From Candidatus Angelobacter sp. Gp1-AA117 (GTDB lineage Bacteria > Acidobacteriota > Terriglobia > Terriglobales > Acidobacteriaceae): a stretch of DNA of 64,000 nucleotides. The stretch is from the NCBI GenBank assembly GCA_003223515.1, contig QHVI01000027.1, positions 38,852-102,851 on the forward strand. Reading direction: 5' to 3'. The notes below the pieces were generated by a model. It was not told the DNA's origin and ran no database searches. It saw only the letters and a program-made list of their open reading frames with translations. Below are positions 53,402 through 61,674 of the stretch, piece after piece (within the stretch, counting starts at the first letter, position 1; every line of letters starts with the position of its first letter). Made by a program: the position numbers and the translations under genes.

Positions 53402-55330
53402 ATGATTTTCCCACCCATTGATAAATTGATTGCTCACGACAAGCAGTACCACCAGAATTTGTATAACGCAGTAGCCTTTGCAGATGCTCTTGAATTCTAT
53501 GGCCTACCAAAGTTGGACCAGGGCTACCTGGAACAACTGGCCCGGGACGTACCCGCCACAGAGCCGAATGTGTTCGATTATTATGCCAACCAGATCGTAA
53601 AAAAACTGAATCTGAATCCTCCCGACGCCTACTCGGAAGTATTGCTTCTGCTCTATCGCGAAAACGCCGCGCTAAATCGCTGGCACATACGCAAGAATGT
53701 TTGCGCACGGGAGCTTGCCTCCGTTTTGCTCAAGAGCGAGCGCCTGACAATTAGACCACCTGGGTTTTTGACTCCCGAGGAGTTTGCGCAGCTGTTGCTC
53801 CTGTATGTAGAAGAATTTACTCTGCATTCCGTCAATGAACTGGTGGCAACTCTTACCTCGACATGGAGCACCGCGAGTGCCTACATAACTTTTCTTTCCG
53901 CACAGGGAATTGTGCCACCCAGTAAAGGCATTCGAGCGGATGACATTCTCAGATTTGTCCAAGAAAACCAGCTGTCTCTGGACTTGAAGAGGATTGATCC
54001 CACATCTTATAGAGTGCTTGTCAGGCTTGGGAGAAAATGCATTGAGGAAAGCTTTCCCAACAATACAGCCCCGATTTTGGATAGCTTCTCCCTGATCTCC
54101 CTCAAGTTGTTTGCTGCCAGGCACGCGCCTGATAAGCCGGATTGGCAGTCGCAGTCTTGCCGGGAAGCCGCTACGCACACAGAGGCAGCCAAAATAGTGC
54201 TGGCCTATCTTCAGTTCTCTAAGGAAGCAGCGGAACGGGGCGACGGAAGCCAGTCTGTAAGGCTGAAGAATGTAATTGAGAACTGGCATAGTAAAATCGC
54301 GGACTTGAGTGATCTCGGCGATGGATTGGGAAAAGAGATTGACAGAATCACCCATCATTTAGAAAAGGGCGATTTTCCTAACACGCTACGATTGCACATT
54401 GACGATACTCTGAAGTATCTCGCTCAAAATGCACCAATTGGTCCCAGTCTGCGCGTAGCGTTACAGCAACGGCCCTGGCTACGTCAGGCCCTGAACCGCG
54501 TCGTCACTATGCTACGTCCGGCAACGATCAAGAGGTTTCTTGAAGCCCGCACAGTCAATCCATACTTCATTACCTTCGATTCCAAACGAGGGGAAATAGC
54601 AGTTATGTTGGATGCCCTGGTCTCGCCGGAGAAGCGGGAGCAATTGAAGACTTTGAACATCGAGCCTGATGTCGGGGGTCAGCTTAAATACAATTTCAAA
54701 CAATACACGAGAAACATACGGATCGGTGTTGTGCCGAGAGGCAAACCCTTTGAGCAGTTCTGCAAGGAATTCAACGAAGACTTCAAGAAACTCATTGAGG
54801 CTCAAACTCATGTGCAGCCAGACAATCAGCTAAGGAATATGGAGCTAATCATCCATCAATTTGATTTGTCACCACGAAACTATTTTGGATTTGTAATTGA
54901 GAACATTACCAGAGAACGAGCCATCCAAAGGCTAAAGGAATTGTTTGGAGACATTTTGGAAACAGACGAACTCCTTGCAATGATTGAATATCAAGGCGAC
55001 ATTAGCCTGAAGCAGGTCATGACGGAAGCAAAACTCTCCGAAATTGTTGGCGATCTTCAGGGACTTTCTTCAAACGAAAGAAAGACCATCGAAAAGCATG
55101 ACAATCAGCTCCAACAGGCTATTGCAAAGATAGTGGGCAATAAAGACACGGCGGATCTCGGGTGGCGTGTTCTCCAACTCAAGAAGAAGGATAGAGACGA
55201 TGTTGTCATGCGAGTAGGCGCGGAATTCCAATCTCTGCTGGCAACCGCTCTTCCCCGATTTGATCAAAGCCGACTTCAGGAAATCGTGAAGACTTACGTA
55301 GAAACGATGGCAGCCATTGCCACTATTTGA
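53402..55330 (+). CDS. Large helical protein of unknown family, accessory
   Basis: 643 residues from ATG 53402 (TTG 53396 is in frame). The protein is almost wholly alpha-helical, with no signal peptide, TM segment, cysteine motif or Walker motif. Charged helices dominate, and the C-terminal 120 residues (SLKQVMTEAKLSEIVGDLQ and after) predict coiled coil. Codon use and GC are lower than in the flanking operons. It sits isolated between non-coding stretches with an inverted repeat at the start, suggesting horizontal arrival. A role as a structural or DNA-binding scaffold, or an anti-phage sensor, cannot be decided from sequence. Confidence 0.65.
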   Translation: MIFPPIDKLIAHDKQYHQNLYNAVAFADALEFYGLPKLDQGYLEQLARDVPATEPNVFDYYANQIVKKLNLNPPDAYSEVLLLLYRENAALNRWHIRKNVCARELASVLLKSERLTIRPPGFLTPEEFAQLLLLYVEEFTLHSVNELVATLTSTWSTASAYITFLSAQGIVPPSKGIRADDILRFVQENQLSLDLKRIDPTSYRVLVRLGRKCIEESFPNNTAPILDSFSLISLKLFAARHAPDKPDWQSQSCREAATHTEAAKIVLAYLQFSKEAAERGDGSQSVRLKNVIENWHSKIADLSDLGDGLGKEIDRITHHLEKGDFPNTLRLHIDDTLKYLAQNAPIGPSLRVALQQRPWLRQALNRVVTMLRPATIKRFLEARTVNPYFITFDSKRGEIAVMLDALVSPEKREQLKTLNIEPDVGGQLKYNFKQYTRNIRIGVVPRGKPFEQFCKEFNEDFKKLIEAQTHVQPDNQLRNMELIIHQFDLSPRNYFGFVIENITRERAIQRLKELFGDILETDELLAMIEYQGDISLKQVMTEAKLSEIVGDLQGLSSNERKTIEKHDNQLQQAIAKIVGNKDTADLGWRVLQLKKKDRDDVVMRVGAEFQSLLATALPRFDQSRLQEIVKTYVETMAAIATI

Positions 55331-55634
55331 GGAATAGTGATATGGGGTTAGGCAAATTTTGACATTCAAAGCCTCCGACTTCCAGAAATCGCAACAGCTT
55401 TCCACCACCGTCCCACAACAGCTTTAATATCAGTCACTTACCGGCTTTAAATTTCAACGTGCCTCAACAATGGTCAAATCTGATTCGGCACCAGGGAGTC
55501 GGAGGTTCAAAATTCCCTCTCCTCAACCATTTATTTTCATTTGCTTACGCGCATCCGGAATCCTAAATCCCGATCCTCCGGGTTTGCACCAGGTGACTGG
55601 ACAGCGCGGAAATCCACTAATCTTGTCACACACA
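55331..55634. other. Intergenic; no supported gene
   Basis: AT-rich DNA with GGAGGTTCAAAATTCCC near 55500, which only superficially resembles a tRNA T-arm, and CTCAACCA after it. No cloverleaf can be drawn, so no tRNA is called. Confidence 0.4.
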
Positions 55635-56930
55635 TTAATGGGCTGCGTACTCCGCTTCGGCCCGCTGTAGGTCTAGCGCAACGCGTTCGCCATTGATGAG
55701 CACCATGCTGCGGTTGATTAACTCCTGCCCCGTGCAATCGTATTTGTCATAGCAAAGCAAAGTTGCAAACGAAACTATAAACTCCACTGACTGGCCGCCG
55801 GACTGGCCAGGCTGGTGGACCGTGGTACTGAAATCAACGCCATCAAACTGCGGATTGTCATGGAAGTATTTTGTCACCGGCCGCAGCACGTGTGAGATGT
55901 GGCTCTCAAAAGCCATCGCGGCGATGCGATATTGCGATGACCCTGCCGGCTGCTCCAGATCGGTATTCATGCTGAGCTGAAGGTAAGCGCCACTATGGAA
56001 TGCAATAAAGGATGGCGGCGCATAGTCTACGAGGTGCGCTTGTTCTTTCAATTCAGGTACCAGCCTCTGCAATGTGGGACCGTAGGTCGCCCGCAGCTTG
56101 TCCAGCCTCGATGGTGAAAGATCCGGTGGTGCGTTCCTGCGCTCGCGGACGGTATGGGCCAGTTCCGAGTCCGGAACAAGATTTGTGCTCACGAGTGTTC
56201 CCGGTTCCATTGGCTCAGTGGTGATGGATGAAGTCTTGGGTGAATCGCCATGGCCATGCCGCGCCAGATAATGGTCTTTTACGTCTTCAGGAGCATCGTC
56301 TCCGGTGAGCCAGAGAGTGAAGGGCTCGCCGTTGAGATAAACTTCGCTCTCCAGCAAGGCACTCTGCTGCGATTCCGTGTCTTTCGCATGGACCAGGCGT
56401 TCCGCCACTGCGCGCGGAAACAGGATCATCAAGTTTTCCGCGCCCTCGGTGTTGACCTTGAGCACCTTATTGCGGACGTGATGGGAAATCTCGAAAGCAT
56501 AAGCCTCAAAGGGAACGCTGCGGTCTGTGTGGGCCACAGCCGCTTTGAGCAGCGGCAAGGCGACGTCCTGGTAGGTTTTGCGTGCTCGCTGGTTACCATT
56601 GAGTTGGCTTGACGAGTAGGAAATGTAATAGTTGCCGGAAATCGCCAGAACGGTCTGTCCATTGAACTGATCGAAACGGATGGATCCTTGCGGCAACTGC
56701 TTTTGCCGCGCCTCGTCAATATCAAGAGCCTGGCTGAAATAAAACGGGTACGGGAAATGGATTTTCGTAGTTTCCGTAGAAATCTGCTGGAGTTGCGCAA
56801 TATATTGTTTCTGCAGCCGCTTGGAAACCGGGTCGTTTACCTTGCCCAGTGACAGCACCTGCGCTGAGCAAGAAAGGCCGCCAAGGGCGAGCGCGACAAC
56901 AAGAATTCGAACAAGATATCTATTTTCCAT
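55635..56930 (-). CDS. Secreted protein of unknown function
   Basis: 431 residues with a signal peptide (LVRILVVALALGGLSCSAQ). The mature part is mixed alpha-beta: a first domain (about 30-150; FPYPFYFSQALDIDEAR, FNGQTVLAISGNYYISY) and a second domain (about 240-420) with YRIAAMAFESHISHVLRPV and a last CYDKYDCTGQ loop with two cysteines. No haem or catalytic motif. The ATG has AGGAGTGAAAT upstream and the gene overlaps the preceding cytochrome gene by 94 bases, so it is the last gene of the respiratory operon. It may be an accessory of that operon. Confidence 0.65.
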   Translation of the reverse strand: MENRYLVRILVVALALGGLSCSAQVLSLGKVNDPVSKRLQKQYIAQLQQISTETTKIHFPYPFYFSQALDIDEARQKQLPQGSIRFDQFNGQTVLAISGNYYISYSSSQLNGNQRARKTYQDVALPLLKAAVAHTDRSVPFEAYAFEISHHVRNKVLKVNTEGAENLMILFPRAVAERLVHAKDTESQQSALLESEVYLNGEPFTLWLTGDDAPEDVKDHYLARHGHGDSPKTSSITTEPMEPGTLVSTNLVPDSELAHTVRERRNAPPDLSPSRLDKLRATYGPTLQRLVPELKEQAHLVDYAPPSFIAFHSGAYLQLSMNTDLEQPAGSSQYRIAAMAFESHISHVLRPVTKYFHDNPQFDGVDFSTTVHQPGQSGGQSVEFIVSFATLLCYDKYDCTGQELINRSMVLINGERVALDLQRAEAEYAAH

Positions 56931-57637
56931 ATTTCACTCCTGGGCTCTGGTACGGGGGGATCAGCAATTGTACGGATATAGGAAAGCATGGCCTTGATTT
57001 CCGGGGGTTTCAACGTTGCGCCATAGGCGGGCATTTGTGGCGATTTGCCCAGCGCCGGTCCACCGTGAGCAATCATATTGGTGAGATCGGCGTCCGAGAT
57101 TCGGTTCAGTGTCGCACCGTCAGTAAACTGGTGCGGAGCGGGTGAAAGATTGTCGAGATTAGAGACGCGCTCGGGCGTCGATTCCGGATCATGGCAGCGG
57201 ATGCAGTACTTGTCATTTACCATCTTCCCAACTGTCTGTTCGTATCCCAGAGCGATCTCACGCAGGTTCAGGCTGGCCGTGCCTCCGCCGGCTTTTGGCG
57301 TTTCCGCGGTCACCTGATAGTCCCCCGGATTGTATCCCACTTGCGCTGTCACTGTGACCTGACCGCTGGAATCGGTTAATGCCTGCGCCGGCGTGAACTG
57401 CACGCCTTCACCATGGAGCATGACGAGTGCGCCAGTAACGGGATTGCCGTCTGCGCCGTTTACCTGTAGAACCAGTGGTTGCGGCAGCGGGGAGCCGACC
57501 TGGGCCAGTTGCTTGCCACCACTGACTTCGACAATCTGAGTTCCATAAGCTGCGGGCTTAGGCGCTTGCGGTGAGAAATGCCGGCAGCCGGCCAGCAGCA
57601 GCACAGTAGCAAAAATCAGGAGGCCAAGGCGCTTCAT
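56837..57637 (-). CDS. Cytochrome c lipoprotein with Ig-like domain
   Basis: 266 residues. Lipoprotein signal (LLIFATVLLLAGC, Cys as anchor). An Ig-like/bacterial carboxypeptidase-like beta domain covers about 40-130 (DGNPVTGALVMLHGEGVQFT). It is followed by one c-type haem site CIRCH (about 145) with a likely Met ligand in SPQMPAYG. The last 40 residues run into the downstream gene in another frame and look atypical, so a small indel near 56945 may have altered the true end. It would accept electrons from the eight-haem cytochrome at the outer face of the inner membrane. Overlaps the eight-haem gene by four bases. Confidence 0.8.
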   Translation of the reverse strand: MKRLGLLIFATVLLLAGCRHFSPQAPKPAAYGTQIVEVSGGKQLAQVGSPLPQPLVLQVNGADGNPVTGALVMLHGEGVQFTPAQALTDSSGQVTVTAQVGYNPGDYQVTAETPKAGGGTASLNLREIALGYEQTVGKMVNDKYCIRCHDPESTPERVSNLDNLSPAPHQFTDGATLNRISDADLTNMIAHGGPALGKSPQMPAYGATLKPPEIKAMLSYIRTIADPPVPEPRSEIWKIDILFEFLLSRSPLAAFLAQRRCCHWAR

Positions 57638-59688
57638 TTGCTACCTCCTTGCTTTGCTTTCAAGGTCATCAGGAAGGCGGTTAGATCGCGGGCCTCGTCA
57701 TCTTTCAACCCGAAATTCGGCATGAGTGTTCCTGCGCGAAGAGCATTGGGATCCTTCAGCCACTTATACGTCCAGACTGGAGTTAATCGGGTGCCAACGC
57801 TAGTCAGAGCAGGCCCAACATATCCTTTGTCATTCTTGTAATCGGCAATGTGGCAGGACTGGCAGCCATATTTGGAATAGAAGAGCTGCTTGCCGCGCGC
57901 GGCTGAGTCGGCATTGAGTGAATGCGTGTCCAGCGTTTGCGAATCAAAGCCGGACCCCTGATACGCCACGCTGATGTAATCGGCCAGCGTTTTGATTTCT
58001 TCGGGACTCAGGTTGAACTTGGGCATGCGGCGAATGAGCGCGGGCCGCAGCGTGTTGGGATTCTTGAGAAAATCTTCCAGCCATGCGCCCTGCACCGCGC
58101 TGCCTTCCCAGGTGAGGTCCGGCGCCATGTCACCGCCATTGCCATTGATGGCGTGGCAGCTCAGGCAGCGCAGGTCATCCATGAGCTTGCCGGCTTCGCC
58201 GCCGGGGTGATAGTTCGAGGGGCGCGCGCCGCTGATGATCAACTCTTTCGGATAAGTTGCAGCACGGTCCGTCTGCGCGAGTAATGCCGTAGCCAGCGCG
58301 CCAGTCTGCGAATCAGTCAGCGTGAACTTTGGCATCTTCAGGCCGGGACCGAAAGACCTTGGATCATGGATCTTGGCGGCAATGTAATCCGGCAGATTGT
58401 GCTTCATGCCAGGTGCGAAAACCACCTGTGCCAGCGCCCGGCTGCCAACGCGCGTGAGGTCAGGTGCAAAGTTCTGCGGCGGGTTCACTCCGTTGATTTG
58501 GTGGCAGGCGGCACAGCCGGTTTCTGTGACCAGCTTCTTGCCGCGCGCAACGCTGTCGGCGGTGGAAGGCGCGAGATGGACATTTGCCAGCAGGTCATTG
58601 TCCTTTTTTGCCAGCAGGAAGCTGGAGAGCAGCGCTACCTGCTTATCATCCATGCGGTAATGCGGCATGCGTGTGTCAGGATGATAGGCCACTGGATTGT
58701 TAAGCCAGCGGCGCAGCCAATCCGGATTTACTTTATTGCCGACCCGGGTCAGCTCCGGCCCAAAATTGCCGCCGACAAGATTTCGGGCTTCATTCTGCAC
58801 CGCGTGGCAGGAAGAACAGAACGATGCGCCATAAAGAGTAGTTGCTTCCGTGGCAGCGTCGGCGCCGGTCGGAGCCGCAGCGGCCGCGGGCTTGATCTCA
58901 ACTTTCGTGGCCGCGGACGGAGTGCTTTGGGCCATCAGGAAAGCCGAAATATCGGCTGCATCCTGATCATTGAGCAGGAAGTTGGGCATAGTGGCCGACG
59001 CCGCGTACGCCTGAGGGTTCTTGATCCAGGCATACATCCATTCGCGGCTGGTTTTTTCCGCGATGTGCGTTAGCGGCGGTGGATTGTCGCCGGGCGTGAG
59101 CTGATTGCCATCCGGCTGGGTGACATTGTGGCAGTGCACGCAGCCCATGCTTGAAAGCAGGCTGCGGCCTTCACTGAGCTTGGGTGCGCCTTCGAGCGGG
59201 CCAAGATGGCACTGTCCGCATCCTGATTCCAGGTACTTTGCCGGAAGCAACGGCTGTTCCCATGCTTCGGTGGTGTAGTGCGCTTCTTCCACTGATGTTG
59301 CCGGCCCCTGTCCGCGATGGCATGTGACGCAGCCAAACTGATTGATCTCATGCGGGATCGGCGGATGTTTTCTGAATGGCTGCGCAGTAGCGCCGACCAG
59401 CGCGCCATTCATGTTGACGTGGCAACTTTCGCAGCGATCGACAACACCCAAGTTGGCAATCCACGTCTGGTGAATTCCACCATGGAAACTGCGGACCAGA
59501 GTACCGCTCTGCCGCTCGGCAGCAATCTTTAAATAAGACTTTTGATAATGACGCCAATCGCTGAAGTAATTCTTGGCGGGCGCAATGGCCAATGAGACCA
59601 ACAGCACCAGGCTCACAACGCCGAAGTAGGCCAATTCTCGCAGTGTGGGTCGGCTGCGCAGAGGAGCCGATTTGTTGTTATCGTCCAC
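57634..59688 (-). CDS. Membrane-anchored eight-haem c-type cytochrome
   Basis: 684 residues. An N-terminal TM helix (about 19-37) anchors it. Eight CxxCH haem sites: CESCH, CVTCH, CGQCH and CVHCH in the first 200 residues, then CSSCH, CAACH, CLSCH and CQSCH, each in a cytochrome-c domain with M-P-(N/H/K)-(F/Y) Met-ligand motifs (MPNF, MPHY, MPKF). Size and domain number are typical of bc-linked cytochromes of Acidobacteria. It would take electrons from the Rieske/cytochrome b complex. Overlaps the downstream cytochrome by four bases and follows subunit IV by 20. Confidence 0.93.
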   Translation of the reverse strand: MDDNNKSAPLRSRPTLRELAYFGVVSLVLLVSLAIAPAKNYFSDWRHYQKSYLKIAAERQSGTLVRSFHGGIHQTWIANLGVVDRCESCHVNMNGALVGATAQPFRKHPPIPHEINQFGCVTCHRGQGPATSVEEAHYTTEAWEQPLLPAKYLESGCGQCHLGPLEGAPKLSEGRSLLSSMGCVHCHNVTQPDGNQLTPGDNPPPLTHIAEKTSREWMYAWIKNPQAYAASATMPNFLLNDQDAADISAFLMAQSTPSAATKVEIKPAAAAAPTGADAATEATTLYGASFCSSCHAVQNEARNLVGGNFGPELTRVGNKVNPDWLRRWLNNPVAYHPDTRMPHYRMDDKQVALLSSFLLAKKDNDLLANVHLAPSTADSVARGKKLVTETGCAACHQINGVNPPQNFAPDLTRVGSRALAQVVFAPGMKHNLPDYIAAKIHDPRSFGPGLKMPKFTLTDSQTGALATALLAQTDRAATYPKELIISGARPSNYHPGGEAGKLMDDLRCLSCHAINGNGGDMAPDLTWEGSAVQGAWLEDFLKNPNTLRPALIRRMPKFNLSPEEIKTLADYISVAYQGSGFDSQTLDTHSLNADSAARGKQLFYSKYGCQSCHIADYKNDKGYVGPALTSVGTRLTPVWTYKWLKDPNALRAGTLMPNFGLKDDEARDLTAFLMTLKAKQGGSK

Positions 59689-59708
59689 TTAGGCTCTCCA
59701 TCCTTCCA

Positions 59709-60413
59709 TTAGCTTTGCCACGGCAACACCCAACTCCATCCCGGACCACGGAAGAACGTGCCCACTACGGTGAGAATTGTCAGTTCAATCAAAAACCATG
59801 ACATGATCCAGAAAGACAGCGGCTTTGAAGCCAGCCAGCGATGAAATAACCTGGGTGACTCCGAAGAAAAGCGGGCCGACCACAACATCAGGCCGCCGAT
59901 AAGGATTGTCGGCACCAGAGCAACGATCACGTCGAAGGCCAGAAGGAAAATGCAGAACAAGACAAGCGCGACGCCTATGATCATCAAGCGCCGCTTGCGA
60001 TCTTTGGCCCACAGGCTTTCACCTTCAATGTTGATATTGAAATAAGGAATCACAATGAGCGCGCCCACCACCAACCCTGGGACCAGGACTCCGGCGACCA
60101 TAGGCGGAAAATAGTGCAGGAGTTCCTGCAAGCCCAGAAAGTACCAGGGTGCTTTGGCTGGATTGGGCGTGTGCATGGGATCAGCCATGCCTTCCAGCGG
60201 CGCATTGGCCAGCAAAGAAATCCATACCAGCAGCACGAACGCAACTTCCAGCGCAATGATGAAGCGCGACAGCGCCGTTGGATATGTCATGACGCGGCCA
60301 TCGTCCTGCGTCTTTACGTACGGAGAAGTGCGGCGCAGGATGAAAGCGATACGCCGCGGGTTCTTGCGCACGTCAGACTGCACTTCAGCTTGCATCTTTG
60401 GTCCTTCCGTCAT
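59709..60413 (-). CDS. petD: Cytochrome b subunit IV (b6f-type C-terminal half)
   Basis: 234 residues with about four TM helices (near 48-70, 100-125, 146-172 and 205-228). [21 protein letters not shown] is the Qo-site ef-loop region equivalent to PEWY, here P-W-Y. Short for a whole cytochrome b, it supplies the C-terminal half split from the b6 protein, as in b6f complexes. Start overlaps petB by four bases. The tail has an extra TM compared with chloroplast subunit IV. Confidence 0.88.
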   Translation of the reverse strand: MTEGPKMQAEVQSDVRKNPRRIAFILRRTSPYVKTQDDGRVMTYPTALSRFIIALEVAFVLLVWISLLANAPLEGMADPMHTPNPAKAPWYFLGLQELLHYFPPMVAGVLVPGLVVGALIVIPYFNINIEGESLWAKDRKRRLMIIGVALVLFCIFLLAFDVIVALVPTILIGGLMLWSARFSSESPRLFHRWLASKPLSFWIMSWFLIELTILTVVGTFFRGPGWSWVLPWQS

Positions 60414-61153
60414 AAGTTTTTCTTCTCCGGAACGTACAGGCCGCCATCTTTGCGGATGCGCCAGAAGTGGACGCCCACCAGCAGAATCGCCACCAGCGGC
60501 AGGATCACGCAGTGCAGCACGTAAAAACGCAGCAGAGCGTTGGCATTCACTTCATTTCCGCCAAGCATCAGGAAGCGAATCTGTTTTCCCATGAGCGGGA
60601 CGGCTTTGGCGATGTTGGAGCCGACGGTGACAGCCCAGAATGCCAACTGGTCCCAAGGCAAGAGGTAGCCGGTATAACTGAGCAGCAGAGTAATGAGCAG
60701 AAGGAATACGCCAATCACCCAGTTGAATTGCCGCGGCGGACGATACGCGCCACGGTAAAACACTTTGAACATGTGCGCGAATACCAGAAAGACCATCGCG
60801 TGGGCCGACCAGCGATGCAGGTTACGCAGAAACACGCCGGAAGCGACCACAAATTGCAGGTCTTTCATGTCCGCATATGCTTGCGGCACGGAAGGATGGT
60901 AATAAAACATCAGCAGAATGCCGGTGGCGATCAGGATGAAAAACGTGCTCAGCGTGAGCGCGCCCAGATACCAGGTGGGGCTGAACTCCAGCGCCCGCGA
61001 GCGGACTTTCACTGAAAAAAGATGAAGAAAGATATTCTGCTGGACGGCCTGTGAACGATGCAGATTGCTGGAACCGCTGCCGCTGCGGAATATCGTTCGC
61101 CAGACCTCTGTGTTCCTGATCCGCTCGAACCCTGATTTAATTGTGGTGGCCAT
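60410..61153 (-). CDS. petB: Cytochrome b6-type subunit
   Basis: 247 residues with four TM helices (about 65-87, 113-130, 145-170 and 215-235). Haem-ligand His pairs lie in [18 protein letters not shown] (helix B) and [20 protein letters not shown] (helix D), as for b6. The Qo/Qi region has [20 protein letters not shown]. It oxidises quinol with the Rieske protein. Placed between the Rieske gene (2 bases) and subunit IV (overlap of four). Confidence 0.93.
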   Translation of the reverse strand: MATTIKSGFERIRNTEVWRTIFRSGSGSSNLHRSQAVQQNIFLHLFSVKVRSRALEFSPTWYLGALTLSTFFILIATGILLMFYYHPSVPQAYADMKDLQFVVASGVFLRNLHRWSAHAMVFLVFAHMFKVFYRGAYRPPRQFNWVIGVFLLLITLLLSYTGYLLPWDQLAFWAVTVGSNIAKAVPLMGKQIRFLMLGGNEVNANALLRFYVLHCVILPLVAILLVGVHFWRIRKDGGLYVPEKKNL

Positions 61154-61155
61154 GC

Positions 61156-61674
61156 TTATACCTTCACGTATTCAGGTTCTTTCAACGGGCTGGAACGATC
61201 TACCATCAGGTTTCCGTCCTCGGCCAGCCAGACCTTCAGCCACGGGAGCGGTTGCGGCGCGGGCCCGGCGACTTTTATGCCATCGCGATTGAAGCGGCTG
61301 CCGTGGCACGGGCATGCAATCAAATCCAGCTCAGGCTTCCATGCCGTAAGGCAGCCCAGGTGCGTGCAGATTGCGCCCAGAGCGTAAAAGCCTTTTGCAC
61401 CATTGATCAGGTAAATTCCGCTTTGCGCGTCCAGTGTCACGGTGTTCGCAGGGAACTGGTCTGGCTTGCCCGCCTTAATGATGGGAGCGGATTCAAACAG
61501 CACATTCGGTGAGAAATATTCATAGGAGAACAAACCTGTGCCGGCTGCCGCCACAATCAGTGATCCCATGCCTACCTTGGCAAAGAATTCCCGGCGGCTG
61601 CAGTCTTTGCAGTTTTCGTCCTTAGTGGTTGCGCCAGAGGACGGTTCCTGCACTAACGTGTTTACGTCGGTCAT
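61156..61674 (-). CDS. Rieske 2Fe-2S protein
   Basis: 172 residues. A Tat-like start ([21 protein letters not shown]) gives an N-terminal anchor. Rieske boxes CTHLGC and CPCHGSRF hold the 2Fe-2S cluster with two Cys and two His. It transfers electrons from quinol at cytochrome b to the c-type cytochrome. Note an extra Cys pair (CKDCS) before the Tat motif. Overlaps the upstream oxidoreductase by four bases. Confidence 0.95.
   Translation of the reverse strand: MTDVNTLVQEPSSGATTKDENCKDCSRREFFAKVGMGSLIVAAAGTGLFSYEYFSPNVLFESAPIIKAGKPDQFPANTVTLDAQSGIYLINGAKGFYALGAICTHLGCLTAWKPELDLIACPCHGSRFNRDGIKVAGPAPQPLPWLKVWLAEDGNLMVDRSSPLKEPEYVKV

Noticed and set aside
55478..55530. tRNA-like sequence GGAGGTTCAAAATTCCC...CTCAACCA
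   Set aside because: T-stem does not pair and no acceptor, D or anticodon arms can be found.
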